This document shows, in pieces, positions 53,647-63,195 of a DNA stretch of 64,000 nt. The stretch lies in the NCBI GenBank assembly GCA_020724025.1, contig DYHU01000001.1, forward strand, positions 7,117 to 71,116. The letters are read 5' to 3'. Numbering within the stretch: position 1 is the stretch's first letter; every line of letters begins with the position of its first letter. The position numbers were made by a program, and so were the translations under genes. The stretch comes from Syntrophorhabdus sp. GTDB lineage: Bacteria > Desulfobacterota > BSN033 > UBA1163. The notes under the pieces were generated by a model that was not told the DNA's origin, searched no databases, and was given only the letters and a program-made list of their open reading frames with translations.

Positions 53647-56070
53647 ATGGATGAGTTGGAACGGTTGGCCAGAGAGAATGCGGTCATGGCGGAGATCGGC
53701 CGGATCGTCAGCTCCTCCCTCAATATCGTAGAGATTTATGAACGCTTTCCCCGAGCGGTCAACAAACTCATCCCCTTTGATCGGATTGCCATCGTCCTGA
53801 TTGACTCCGAAGGATATTCCACCAACTACGATTTTGTGAAAGGCATTAAGGTCCCGCTCTGCGAACCCGGAGACCGGGGGGCGATCTCCGGAACGATCGT
53901 CGAAGAGATCGTTCATACCAGAAAGGGAATCTTGATCCAGGAAGAAGATCTCCATCGATGGTTGAAACAGGATGAGAGGCTCTTTCATACCTTTCAGTCA
54001 GGGCTTCGATCCATGATCTCCGTCCCTCTGGTTTCGAAGAATCAGATAATCGGAGTTCTTCATCTGATGAGGTCGAAGAGACCAAATGCTTATACTGGAG
54101 CCGATCTCAGGCTGGCGGAGGATATCGGCGTCCAGATCGCCGGAGCCATTCATAGTGCAAAACTGTTTAGCGAGCACAGGCGAATGGAGGAGAGGATGTT
54201 TTTCCAGGCCTCCCTTCTTTACCAGGTCCGAAACGCGGTCATCGCCACTGATTTGGACCGAAGGATTATTTTCTGGAATAAATTTGCAGAGTGTCTCTTT
54301 CAATGGAAAAATGATGAAATCATCGGAAAGCACATCACGGAGATCATCTCTCCCGACAACCTTTCGACACTAAAACAGTCCGGTTACTGGGAAGGCGAAT
54401 GTATTGGAAAGAAGAGGGATGGGAGTACTTTCCCGGCCCTCCTGACCAATTCCATCTTCCGGGACGAGAAGGGAAAAGTAAAAGGAATGATCTTTGTCGC
54501 CAACGACATCACAGAGAGGAGGCAAGCAGAGGACTTGCTCAGACAGTCCGGGGAGAAGTATCGAAACCTCTTTGAAGAGTCGAAGGATGCCATCTTCATC
54601 ACGACCGCAGAAGGAAGATTTGTCGATATCAATCCGGCCGGTGTGAAGCTATTCGGATACGATTCAAAAGAGGAGCTTTTTAAAGTCAATGTCGCAAAGG
54701 AGGTTTATTTTAACCTTGAGGAGAGAGGAAAGGTAATAAACCTGTTGGATAGGCAGGGGTTTGTCAAAGACCTGGAGTTACAGTTGAAGAAGAAGAATGG
54801 AGAGAAGATCGTCGCCCTGTTGACGGCGACGGCGATTTGCAGTGACCAGGGAGAAGCGGTTGGCTATCGGGGGATCGTCAGGAATGTGACCGAAAGGAAG
54901 ATTCTTGAAGAACAGCTCTTTCAGTCACAGAAGATGGAGGCCATCGGAATGCTGGCCGGAGGCGTGGCCCACGACTTCAACAACCTGCTCATGGTGATCC
55001 AGGGAAATGTCGAGTTGGGCCTGATGAATCTTGAACCCTCTCACCCCATCTACGAATCCCTTCTGAAGATTCAAGAGGGAGCCCAAAAAGCGTCAGGTCT
55101 CACCCGGCAACTTCTTGCCTTTGGCCGACGCCAGATGCTTAACCCCAAAGTCCTCAATGTGGCGGATATGATCGGAAATCTTTCACGTATGCTCTCCCGT
55201 CTGATCGGTGAAGACATCGAGTTGAGAATGGAACTCAGGCCCGGCCTCAGTCCGATCTATGCGGACCCTTCCGCAATGGATCAGGTCCTGATGAACCTCA
55301 TCGTCAATGCAAGGGATGCGATGCCACGGGGAGGCGTCCTGACCCTTCAAGCCCGGAATATCCGGCTCGATGCAGACTTCTGCCGCCAGCGTCCCTTTGT
55401 CACACCGGGCGAGTATATCCAGATATCGGTCATCGATACGGGTAAGGGAATGGATGAAGAGACGCTGTCGAGGATCTTCGAACCCTTCTTCACCACGAGA
55501 GAGAAGGGCTCCGGACTGGGCCTTGCAGTGGTTTACGGAATTGTGAAACAGCACAAGGGGCATATTTTCGTATCGAGCCGGTCGGGCGAGGGGTCCAGAT
55601 TCGATCTCTACTTCCCTGTTCACCAGGACTCCTTTGCCCAGGAAGCTATGGAGGCGCTTTTGGAGGATATCCCTCGAGGGACAGAGACCCTCCTGGTTGC
55701 CGAAGATGAGAAAGAGGTCCGGGAATTATTTAAACTCCTCCTTGAAGGGCTCGGTTATCAGGTTTTGATCGCCTGCGATGGAGAGGAGGCAATCGAAGTC
55801 TTCTCAACTTATCGAGGCCGGATCGACCTTGCCATCCTCGATGCGGTGATGCCCAAACTGAACGGTCCCCAGGTCTATGAACATATCGTCTCCTCATCTC
55901 CTGATCTGCCCTGTCTCTTTTTGTCGGGATACAGCGAAGAGATTGTCCAGAGATATTTCAGCCAGAGTTTGAAGGCCCCCATGCTCCATAAGCCCGTGAC
56001 CATGCGGGACTTAGGGAAGAAAGTCAGAGAAATTCTGGACCAGACAAAGAAAAACTCCCAAAAAGATTGA
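53647..56070 (+). CDS. Soluble hybrid histidine kinase (GAF-PAS-PAS-HisKA-ATPase-REC)
   Basis: An 807-residue protein: GAF (about 10-180), two PAS domains (190-300 and 305-420), HisKA with H442 (GGVAHDFNNLLMVIQGN), ATPase (NLIVNARDAMPRGG, DTGKGMDEET, GSGLGLAVVYGI) and a receiver with D732 (LAILDAVMPKLNG). There are no membrane helices. It resembles the 59.8 kb kinase over the kinase core. Its target is unknown. Confidence 0.9.
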   Translation: MDELERLARENAVMAEIGRIVSSSLNIVEIYERFPRAVNKLIPFDRIAIVLIDSEGYSTNYDFVKGIKVPLCEPGDRGAISGTIVEEIVHTRKGILIQEEDLHRWLKQDERLFHTFQSGLRSMISVPLVSKNQIIGVLHLMRSKRPNAYTGADLRLAEDIGVQIAGAIHSAKLFSEHRRMEERMFFQASLLYQVRNAVIATDLDRRIIFWNKFAECLFQWKNDEIIGKHITEIISPDNLSTLKQSGYWEGECIGKKRDGSTFPALLTNSIFRDEKGKVKGMIFVANDITERRQAEDLLRQSGEKYRNLFEESKDAIFITTAEGRFVDINPAGVKLFGYDSKEELFKVNVAKEVYFNLEERGKVINLLDRQGFVKDLELQLKKKNGEKIVALLTATAICSDQGEAVGYRGIVRNVTERKILEEQLFQSQKMEAIGMLAGGVAHDFNNLLMVIQGNVELGLMNLEPSHPIYESLLKIQEGAQKASGLTRQLLAFGRRQMLNPKVLNVADMIGNLSRMLSRLIGEDIELRMELRPGLSPIYADPSAMDQVLMNLIVNARDAMPRGGVLTLQARNIRLDADFCRQRPFVTPGEYIQISVIDTGKGMDEETLSRIFEPFFTTREKGSGLGLAVVYGIVKQHKGHIFVSSRSGEGSRFDLYFPVHQDSFAQEAMEALLEDIPRGTETLLVAEDEKEVRELFKLLLEGLGYQVLIACDGEEAIEVFSTYRGRIDLAILDAVMPKLNGPQVYEHIVSSSPDLPCLFLSGYSEEIVQRYFSQSLKAPMLHKPVTMRDLGKKVREILDQTKKNSQKD

Positions 56071-56122
56071 ATCCTCATCATCTACCCCACCTTCTCGCCA
56101 TACGGACTCCCTGACTACCCCT

Positions 56123-56149
56123 TAAGAAAAAATAGAAAAAAGCCGATAA
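56123..56149 (+). promoter_or_regulatory. Sigma-28 promoter for the 56.2 kb genes
   Basis: TAAGAAAA-N11-GCCGATAA has a perfect -10 and perfect spacing for sigma-28; the -35 begins TAAG. It lies 45 bp before the ATG at 56194. It would put the next two or three genes in the late flagellar regulon. Confidence 0.7.
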
Positions 56150-56193
56150 GTGATTCGATTAGAAAGAGAAGGCCGGAGGAGTCTATCTATCCG

Positions 56194-56553
56194 ATGGGAG
56201 TCATCTCTCTCGATGCGATCAAACCGGGTATGATCCTGGCCAGCGATATCAAGGATCGAAATGGCAGGGTACTGCTTTCGGCCGGAGCGGAGATCACTGA
56301 AAAACATCTTAGAATTTTTAAGATATGGGGCATTCTCGAAGCCCATATCCAGGGGGAAGAACAAGAAGATGTCCATCCGAAAACCGCTTCGGAGATCGAC
56401 CCGGATCTGCTCCGTGAGGCAGAGAGTAGAACGGCTGAGCTGTTTTGTCACAATGACCTTGCCCATCCCTTCATCAGGGAATTATTCCGCCTGATCACCC
56501 TTGAGACCCTCCGCAGATCAGAGGAGCAGTGCCGTGACACTTCATCCCCATGA
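56194..56553 (+). CDS. Stand-alone DUF3391-like domain protein
   Basis: A 119-residue protein like the N-terminal domain found before HD-GYP phosphodiesterase domains: SLDAIKPGMILASDIKDRNG, then RVLLSAGAEITEKHLRIFK and WGILEAHI. The catalytic domain is absent; the next gene, which overlaps by 20 bp, encodes an HDOD domain, a non-catalytic relative. The two may work as a pair. GGAGGAG is 12 bases upstream of the ATG. The function is not known. Confidence 0.75.
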   Translation: MGVISLDAIKPGMILASDIKDRNGRVLLSAGAEITEKHLRIFKIWGILEAHIQGEEQEDVHPKTASEIDPDLLREAESRTAELFCHNDLAHPFIRELFRLITLETLRRSEEQCRDTSSP

Positions 56554-57391
56554 CCTTTTGAAAGGATATGTGGAGGTTTCGTCCCTGCCGATGGTTTACT
56601 ATAAGATTGACGAAGCCATCAACCGTCCGAATGCCTCCATGGCCGATATCGGCAGGATTGTAGGCGAGGATCCCGGCCTGACGGTGAGACTGCTCCGTCT
56701 GGTCAACAGCGCCTTTTACAGCTTTCCTTCAAAGATTGAGACGATCACCCAGGCCCTCATCGTGATCGGGACCAAACAGCTTCGAGATTTTGTCCTGGCC
56801 ACCTCCATTGTCAACCTCTTCAAGGGAATTCCGAAGGATCTGGTCAGCATGGAATCGTTCTGGCATCACAGCATTGCCTGCGGCCTTGCGGCCAAGACGA
56901 TCGCCAAGTACCGGCGTGAAACCAATATCGAGCAATTCCTTATTGCAGGGATGGTTCACGACATCGGTCGCCTCATCATGTATAAGAAGATCGGCGACCA
57001 GTCCCGTTCTGCCTTGATCCGGTGCAAAACGAGCGGTATTCCTTTGTTTCTCGCCGAAAAGGAGGTCATCGGGTTCGACCATGCCCAAATGGGCAGAATC
57101 TTATTACAGACCTGGAACCTTCCCTCCAGTTTGGAAGAAGCGGTCGCCTTCCATCATCAACCCCTTGGAGCAAGCCGGTACCCTGTCGAAACAGCGGTGG
57201 TTCATATAGCGGACATCATGGTCAATGGTTTCCACTGGGGAACGAGCGGAGAGCAGTCTGTCCCTCCTCTAAAGGCGGAAGCATGGGAGCGCATCGGACT
57301 TCCGGTGAGCGTCCTGCCTTCCATATTGAATGATTTGAGAGATCAGGTCAACGATGTCACCCATTCGATCTTGAGCGGTGAACAGCGATGA
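56534..57391 (+). CDS. HDOD-domain signalling protein
   Basis: A 285-residue HDOD protein: SLPMVYYKIDEAINRP, VGEDPGLTVRLLRLVNSAFYSF, ETITQALIVIGTKQLRDFVL and GMVHDIGRLIMYKKIG. HDOD domains resemble HD phosphohydrolases but usually lack full metal-binding sets. Here HDIG is retained, and a later AVAFHHQP also looks HD-like, so activity cannot be excluded. The GTG at 56534 has AGAGGAG nine bases upstream and is preferred over a TTG at 56501. It overlaps its neighbours on both sides. Confidence 0.85.
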   Translation: MTLHPHDLLKGYVEVSSLPMVYYKIDEAINRPNASMADIGRIVGEDPGLTVRLLRLVNSAFYSFPSKIETITQALIVIGTKQLRDFVLATSIVNLFKGIPKDLVSMESFWHHSIACGLAAKTIAKYRRETNIEQFLIAGMVHDIGRLIMYKKIGDQSRSALIRCKTSGIPLFLAEKEVIGFDHAQMGRILLQTWNLPSSLEEAVAFHHQPLGASRYPVETAVVHIADIMVNGFHWGTSGEQSVPPLKAEAWERIGLPVSVLPSILNDLRDQVNDVTHSILSGEQR

Positions 57392-57933
57392 TCCCTTGTT
57401 TGCGTGAAGGACCGGACATCGATAAACTGAACGCGCGTATCAAACAGTTAGAGGAGCATAACCGTTGGATGATGGAGTCACTGGAATGGATGGTTTCCCT
57501 CGGCGATGTCCAGGCCAGTTTTTCGCCGGAACAGGAGCCTTTCAACATTTTCAGCACGGCCCGGCTGTATTTGAGGCGGCTGATGCAATTCCAGACCCTC
57601 GCATTTATGACCGTTAACGAGGAAGATTTCGATTTTGTTCTTACCCATTGCGAGCCGGAAGCTGACCGGTCGCTGCTCCGGAAGGAGCTGGAATTCCAGA
57701 TCGAGAAAGGACACTTTGCCTGGGCCCTTCAACAGAATCGAAGCCTGACGGTTTCGTCGAGGTATTTCGACCATCCCCTGATCCTTCATCCCCTGGTGAC
57801 GAGATCGAATGTGGTGGGAATGTTTGCAGGCACCCCGACTTCGGAGACCCATTCCTTGAGCGATGTGCAGTCCAATCTGCTGACGCTCATTCTATTCAAT
57901 ACCGCCCATGCGATTGAACATTCGGTCCTCTAG
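57388..57933 (+). pseudogene. N-terminal GAF fragment of a broken hybrid kinase
   Basis: 181 residues: an N-terminal coiled coil (IDKLNARIKQLEEHNRWMME) and a GAF-like sensor region. A TAG at 57931 ends the frame, but the same frame continues to 58090 with a linker ([20 protein letters not shown]) and the start of a HisKA domain ([15 protein letters not shown]). This is then cut and joined, in another frame, to the middle of an ATPase domain. A GAF-only product could still be made. It overlaps the HDOD gene by ATGA, so it was part of that operon. Confidence 0.8.
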
Positions 57934-59030
<1,097 letters not shown>

Positions 59031-59037
59031 AAAAAAT

Positions 59038-59102
59038 AGGGACACTTCCCAATTTTTCTCATCGGATAAAATCTCGAATGTTAAAAATTGGGAGGTGTCC
59101 CA
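59038..59102. repeat. Palindromic repeat, GGGACACTTCCC family, copy 2
   Basis: The left arm 59038-59057 is identical to that of the copy at 8969. The right arm 59083-59101 differs by one base (GGGAGGTGTCCC). It sits exactly where the second receiver of the broken kinase is cut off, and 24 bp before the Hpt gene. Confidence 0.85.
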
Positions 59103-59125
59103 AGAGAAATCGAAAGGAGTTGATT

Positions 59126-59464
59126 ATGAACCTGAAGACATTGGCGGAAAAAGTGGATCTGGAAGAAGCAGAGTATCTGGATATGATCGACCTTTTTCTC
59201 AAAACAACCGCTCCTAACCTTACGAAACTGGAGACTGGCATCAAAATGGGAGATACAAGAAAGGTCATTGAATCGGCTCATTCCATAAAAGGTTCTGCGG
59301 CCAGCCTCGGGTTGATAGAAATATCTGAGATGGCAAAAAGGATGGAGATGAATGCCCGTAAGAATTCTTTTGAAGATGCAGACGGGGAAATCCAATTGAT
59401 CAAAGAGAATCTGGTCCGGATTGTGGGGAGTCTTGCTGTAGAAAGATCCCGGGGCATTGTTTAA
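59126..59464 (+). CDS. Hpt (histidine phosphotransfer) domain protein
   Basis: A 112-residue Hpt domain with the phosphorylatable H52 in AHSIKGSAASLGL and the usual helices (YLDMIDLFLKTTAPNLTKLE). Hpt proteins relay phosphate from hybrid-kinase receivers to response regulators. The start follows AAAGGAG by six bases, so it can be translated independently. It was probably the partner, or the former C-terminal domain, of the broken kinase upstream. Confidence 0.85.
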   Translation: MNLKTLAEKVDLEEAEYLDMIDLFLKTTAPNLTKLETGIKMGDTRKVIESAHSIKGSAASLGLIEISEMAKRMEMNARKNSFEDADGEIQLIKENLVRIVGSLAVERSRGIV

Positions 59465-59494
59465 ATCTAATCGAAACCCCTCCCCCTTCGGAGG

Positions 59495-59735
59495 CGGTGT
59501 CACAAGTCCGTTCATGGTTCGATCCCGCACTGCGCGGGATTCGTCCCTTCGAGAACCTCCCCGGCCCGACCCGGCCCGGGACGGGCAGGGCGAACGGTTT
59601 TTTCCGAATGTCCTGAGCGAAGTCGAAGGAAGGGCTCACCACGAACGGACTATGTCACATTATAAATCAATTGCTTAGCCGTTCGCCCTGAGCCTGTCGA
59701 AGGGGGAGCGGCGAATTACGACACAGTCTTTCGAT
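59495..59735. repeat. Compound palindromic repeat (GAACGG family), copy 3, inverted
   Basis: It contains ACAAGTCCGTTCATGGTTCG at the left, then CACCACGAACGGACTATGTC, then TTAGCCGTTCGCCCTGAGCC and GCGGCGAATTACGACACAGT at the right. This is the reverse orientation of copies 1 and 2, with an extra GC-rich hairpin block (CCGGCCCGACCCGGCCCGGG) in the middle. It fills the 59465-59798 gap; no gene is seen there. Confidence 0.82.
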
Positions 59736-59798
59736 GGGGAAGGGGAGTTTTTTGGGGTTTTTCCTGATCCGAAAACGATCGAAAAAGGGGAGGATGAG

Positions 59799-61730
59799 AT
59801 GGAGAAGAAGATATTGGTTGTGGATAACGATCCGATCATGTTGAAGTTTATGAGAGAATTGCTTGAGAAAGAGGGACATCAGGTCTTAACGGCAGAGGAT
59901 GGGCTAACCGCCCTTGACATTTTAAAGACCTTTACGCCGGAGGTCATTTTCATCGATCTTATCATGCCGAATATTGACGGAGAGAAATTATGTCAGATCG
60001 TCCGGAAAGACCATAAGCTGACCGAGGTATTTCTGGTGGTCCTTTCTGCCGATACAAAGGAAGAAAATGTGAACATCGCTCAATTAGGGGCAAACCTGTG
60101 TATCGAGAAGACCTCCTTCGATAAGTTGGCAAAATATGTCCGAATGGCCTTAGATGAAGCGGATCGAAGGAATGCCATCGCCAGGCCATGCCATTTCATC
60201 GGCCCAGAAGATACCCACCCGAGACAGATTACGAAGGAATTGCTGAGTGATAGAAAACACTTTGAGGTTATTCTGGACAGCATGACAGAAGGGGTTCTGG
60301 AGATTACCCCTCACGGAAGAATTGTCTACAGTAACACATCGGCCATCTCCCTGATCGGAGTTCCCGAAGAGAAGTTGCTTGCCTCCGATCTCATCAGCCT
60401 GTTTCACGAGAGTGATCGGGAAAGAATGAAAGAACTTCTTTCCACTCTTACCGCTCACCCAAAGAAAGTCAACGGAGACCCGCCGTTGCGGCTGAATGGT
60501 AAAGAGGTGTCGGTTAATTTGATTCCGGTTCCGGACGATGCGAATCGAACGGCGATCCTTCTTCTCAATGACGTGAGTGAAAGGAAGCGGATGGAAGCAC
60601 AGCTTCTTCATGCACAGAAGATGGAGGCTATCGGCACTCTGGCAGGAGGGATTGCCCACGATTTCAATAACCTCCTCATGGTAGTTCAGGGGAATGTATC
60701 CCTCATGCTTCTTGACCTTGAGCCATCCCATCCCCATTATGAGATGCTCAAAAGCATCGAAAAGAAGGTGCAGAACGGTTCGAAATTGACCGGCCAACTC
60801 CTTGGATATGCAAGAAAAGGCAAATATGAGGTCAGACCCATTCTTCTGAATCAGCTCATGGAAGAGACCGCGGAGGCTTTTGGCAGGACCAGAAAGGAAA
60901 TTATCATCCACCTCGATCTTAACCGAGACTTATCTCCTCTGGAAGCCGACCCGGGCCAGATAGAACAGGTCCTGATGAATCTCTTTGTCAATGCGGCTGA
61001 TGCGATGCCCGGGGGAGGAAACCTATTTCTGAAAACGCTTAATGTGACTCATCAGGATATCCAGGCCGATCTCTATGAGCCGGTTCCTGGAAATTATGTT
61101 TTGTTATCCGTAACCGATACGGGAATCGGGATGGATCAGAAGACAATGGGGCGCATCTTCGACCCCTTCTTCACCACTAAGGAGCTTGGAAGGGGCACAG
61201 GTCTGGGATTAGCTTCCGTTTACGGAATTATCAAGGGGCATAACGGATACATCAATGTCGGGTCTGAGAAGGGGAAGGGGGCCACCTTCCTCATCTACCT
61301 TCCGGCTTCGGAAGGGAAGGTCGAAGAACAGATCAAGAAAGACGAAGAAGTCCTGATGGGATCGGGAACCGTCCTCCTTGTGGATGATGAGGAATATATT
61401 CTCGAGGTGGGCGAGAATATCTTAAAAACCCTGGGCTATAAAGTCTTTATCGCTAACAGCGGAGAGATGACTGCTGAAATATATCAGGCAAACCAGGGTC
61501 AGATTGACCTGGTCATTCTCGACCTCATCATGCCTCATAAAGGAGGAGGAGAGACATTCAATCTTCTGAAGGATATCAATCCCGGAGTGAAGGTGCTCCT
61601 TTCGAGCGGTTACAGCATGAATGGGCAGGCTATGGAGATCATGAGCAAGGGTTGCAAGGGTTTCATCCAGAAACCCTTCTCGATCAAGGAACTTTCGCAT
61701 AAACTGAGAGAGATTCTGGATAAAGAATAA
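59799..61730 (+). CDS. Hybrid histidine kinase (REC-PAS-HisKA-ATPase-REC)
   Basis: A 643-residue soluble protein: an N-terminal receiver with D53 (IFIDLIMPNIDG), PAS (about 155-265), HisKA with H287 (GGIAHDFNNLLMVVQGN), ATPase (NLFVNAADAMPGGG, DTGIGMDQKT, GTGLGLASVYGI) and a C-terminal receiver with D575 (LVILDLIMPHKGGG). Receivers at both ends suggest it is itself an intermediate in a relay, possibly with the nearby Hpt protein. The ATG follows GGGGAGGATGAG. Confidence 0.9.
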   Translation: MEKKILVVDNDPIMLKFMRELLEKEGHQVLTAEDGLTALDILKTFTPEVIFIDLIMPNIDGEKLCQIVRKDHKLTEVFLVVLSADTKEENVNIAQLGANLCIEKTSFDKLAKYVRMALDEADRRNAIARPCHFIGPEDTHPRQITKELLSDRKHFEVILDSMTEGVLEITPHGRIVYSNTSAISLIGVPEEKLLASDLISLFHESDRERMKELLSTLTAHPKKVNGDPPLRLNGKEVSVNLIPVPDDANRTAILLLNDVSERKRMEAQLLHAQKMEAIGTLAGGIAHDFNNLLMVVQGNVSLMLLDLEPSHPHYEMLKSIEKKVQNGSKLTGQLLGYARKGKYEVRPILLNQLMEETAEAFGRTRKEIIIHLDLNRDLSPLEADPGQIEQVLMNLFVNAADAMPGGGNLFLKTLNVTHQDIQADLYEPVPGNYVLLSVTDTGIGMDQKTMGRIFDPFFTTKELGRGTGLGLASVYGIIKGHNGYINVGSEKGKGATFLIYLPASEGKVEEQIKKDEEVLMGSGTVLLVDDEEYILEVGENILKTLGYKVFIANSGEMTAEIYQANQGQIDLVILDLIMPHKGGGETFNLLKDINPGVKVLLSSGYSMNGQAMEIMSKGCKGFIQKPFSIKELSHKLREILDKE

Positions 61731-61747
61731 ATTCAGACACTGGACAT

Positions 61748-61781
61748 CAGACGTTGGACCCCAGACGTTGGACCCCAGACC
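61748..61781 (+). repeat. Short tandem repeat, 14 bp unit
   Basis: CAGACGTTGGACCC occurs twice in direct succession (61748-61761, 61762-61775), followed by a partial third unit. It is non-coding and lies just after a kinase gene. Confidence 0.7.
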
Positions 61782-61869
61782 TGAATTCTGACTTCTGGAT
61801 TGAAAATACAGAAGACCAACTCTGAACCTCATTCTGCCTTTTTTCCCCATTCTTCCCGTTAAACTTCCC

Positions 61870-61897
61870 TAAAGTTTTTACACCGGAATGCCGAAAA
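61870..61897 (+). promoter_or_regulatory. Sigma-28 promoter for the 62.0-64 kb genes
   Basis: TAAAGTTT-N12-GCCGAAAA: the -35 is perfect and the -10 has seven of eight consensus bases. It overlaps an upstream in-frame ATG (61888) of the small cysteine protein, supporting the later start at 61996. Small cysteine protein, HTH, cheW and mcp follow in line. Confidence 0.72.
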
Positions 61898-61995
61898 TAA
61901 TATTAAAATGTCCATTCTGCCTCGATCTTCTTATTCTTCAAGAAAGGCAGGCAGGTGGCATCTTAAAAGGGGATGGGGCAAAGGAGGTGATAGGT

Positions 61996-62202
61996 ATGAC
62001 AATAAAGAGACCCTGTCAGTTTTACCGGAATCCTGATAGTCTATATTTTGGCCAGGGGATCGGTTATTGCGATCTCGGTGTAATCTGGTCGATCTGCAAT
62101 GGGGACATCAAGTTTTGTGAAAAACCCGATGAGATGATCAGGCTTCTTTATGAAGAACGGTATGGGAGGACAGAAAGGCCAGCAGTCCAGGCTTCACCGT
62201 AG
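61996..62202 (+). CDS. Small four-cysteine protein, unknown function
   Basis: A 68-residue protein, MTIKRPCQFYRNPDSLYFGQ at the start, with cysteines at positions 7, 25, 34 and 41 (YCDLG, ICNGDIKFC) and a Glu/Arg-rich helical tail. The cysteine set could bind metal or an iron-sulphur cluster (inference). A near-perfect ribosome site AAAGGAGGTGAT precedes the ATG; the longer frame from 61888 runs through the promoter. I do not recognise the family. The sigma-28-like promoter and the position before cheW suggest a motility role. Confidence 0.72.
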   Translation: MTIKRPCQFYRNPDSLYFGQGIGYCDLGVIWSICNGDIKFCEKPDEMIRLLYEERYGRTERPAVQASP

Positions 62203-62219
62203 TATGCTGCGTCTAACAC

Positions 62220-62302
62220 TTCTTTACATACTCCGTTCACCCTAAGTCCCGCGAAATGCGGGATCGAAGGGCGAACGGTGAATTACGACACAGTCTTCAT
62301 GG
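62220..62302. repeat. Compound palindromic repeat (GAACGG family), copy 4, short
   Basis: CCGTTCACCCTAAG, a CCCGCGAAATGCGGG hairpin, AGGGCGAACGG and GTGAATTACGACACAGTCTTC. The right end matches copy 3 (GAATTACGACACAGTCTT), in the same orientation. Only about half of the full element remains. It lies between the small cysteine gene and the HTH gene. Confidence 0.75.
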
Positions 62303-62344
62303 GTAATGGGTTCGCATAAAAAAACGAATTGATGAGGGGTGGAT

Positions 62345-62554
62345 ATGGCAAATATTATAACAGCGAAGGAACTTGGCAAGTATTTGAAGCTCTCCGAGTC
62401 AACTATCTACAAGTTAGCTACGGGCGGAGACCTCCCTGGGTTTAAGATCGGGGATTCTTGGCGGTTTGATATGGATGAGGTCGTAAAGACCATTAGAAAA
62501 TCAAAGAAAGGAAACGATAAAAAGAGAGGAAATATAGGAAAGGAAAGGGGGTGA
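62345..62554 (+). CDS. Small excisionase-type helix-turn-helix protein
   Basis: A 69-residue winged-helix protein of the excisionase/MerR-like class: ITAKELGKYLKLSESTIYKL, then GGDLPGFKIGDSWRFDMDEV and a basic tail (RKSKKGNDKKRG). Such proteins often act as transcription regulators in non-phage settings. No integrase or att site is present, so a phage origin is not supported. It is 7 bp upstream of cheW and probably co-transcribed. A GTG at 62339 is an alternative start. Confidence 0.82.
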   Translation: MANIITAKELGKYLKLSESTIYKLATGGDLPGFKIGDSWRFDMDEVVKTIRKSKKGNDKKRGNIGKERG

Positions 62555-62561
62555 AAAGAAA

Positions 62562-63074
62562 ATGGCAGAGCTGACAAAAACAATGAATCAGGCGGTGAAG
62601 GCGATGACGGATCGGGAGGGCAAATACCTGACCTTTTCCTTGGCCGGAGAGGAGTATGGGATCGGCATTCTCAAGATCAAGGAGATCATCGGGATGATGC
62701 CGATTACCACAGTGCCACGAACCCCACCATTTGTCAAAGGGGTGATCAACCTGCGGGGTAAAGTGATTCCAGTAGTAGACCTGAGGCTCAAGTTTGGGAT
62801 GGAGGAGATGGGCTATACGGAGCGGACGTGCATTATTGTGGCAGAGATTGCAGGCCAGGGAGGTTCGGTTTTCATCGGGATTGTAGTCGATTCGGTCTCA
62901 GAGGTTCTAAACATCAAAGGCGGAGACATCGAGGAGACACCGACATTTGGGGCCAGGCTGGATACGGATTATATTTTAGGGATGGCCAAGATGAACGGCG
63001 GGGTCAAGATCCTGCTGGACATTGACAAGGTGCTCAGCGCGGAAGATATTGCCGTCTTAGATAAGGCGGCGTAG
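62562..63074 (+). CDS. cheW: Chemotaxis coupling protein CheW
   Basis: A 170-residue CheW: FSLAGEEYGIGILKIKEIIG, then PFVKGVINLRGKVIPVVDLR and FIGIVVDSVSEVLNIK. It connects chemoreceptors to CheA. The downstream gene encodes a chemoreceptor, and cheA lies 15 kb upstream. GGGGGTGA is before the ATG. Confidence 0.95.
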   Translation: MAELTKTMNQAVKAMTDREGKYLTFSLAGEEYGIGILKIKEIIGMMPITTVPRTPPFVKGVINLRGKVIPVVDLRLKFGMEEMGYTERTCIIVAEIAGQGGSVFIGIVVDSVSEVLNIKGGDIEETPTFGARLDTDYILGMAKMNGGVKILLDIDKVLSAEDIAVLDKAA

Positions 63075-63195
63075 AGTGGAATGGTCCGTGAATTTGGATT
63101 CATTTTTCGGCCGCGTATTGGGAACGTTGCTAAAAGCAAAGAGTCTGCAACATAGACATTCAAAAAACAAATCATACAGGGGGGAGGATAGGAAG

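Noticed and set aside
59495..59735. CRISPR array
   Set aside because: The repeats are palindromic, few and unevenly spaced, without spacers of constant length; there are no cas genes.
61888..61995. N-terminal extension of the small cysteine protein (CPFCLDLL segment)
   Set aside because: It overlaps a strong sigma-28-like promoter, and the ideal ribosome site is at the later ATG.
62345..62554. Excisionase-like gene as sign of a prophage or integrative element
   Set aside because: There is no integrase, att duplication or phage gene; tight linkage to cheW favours a host regulator.
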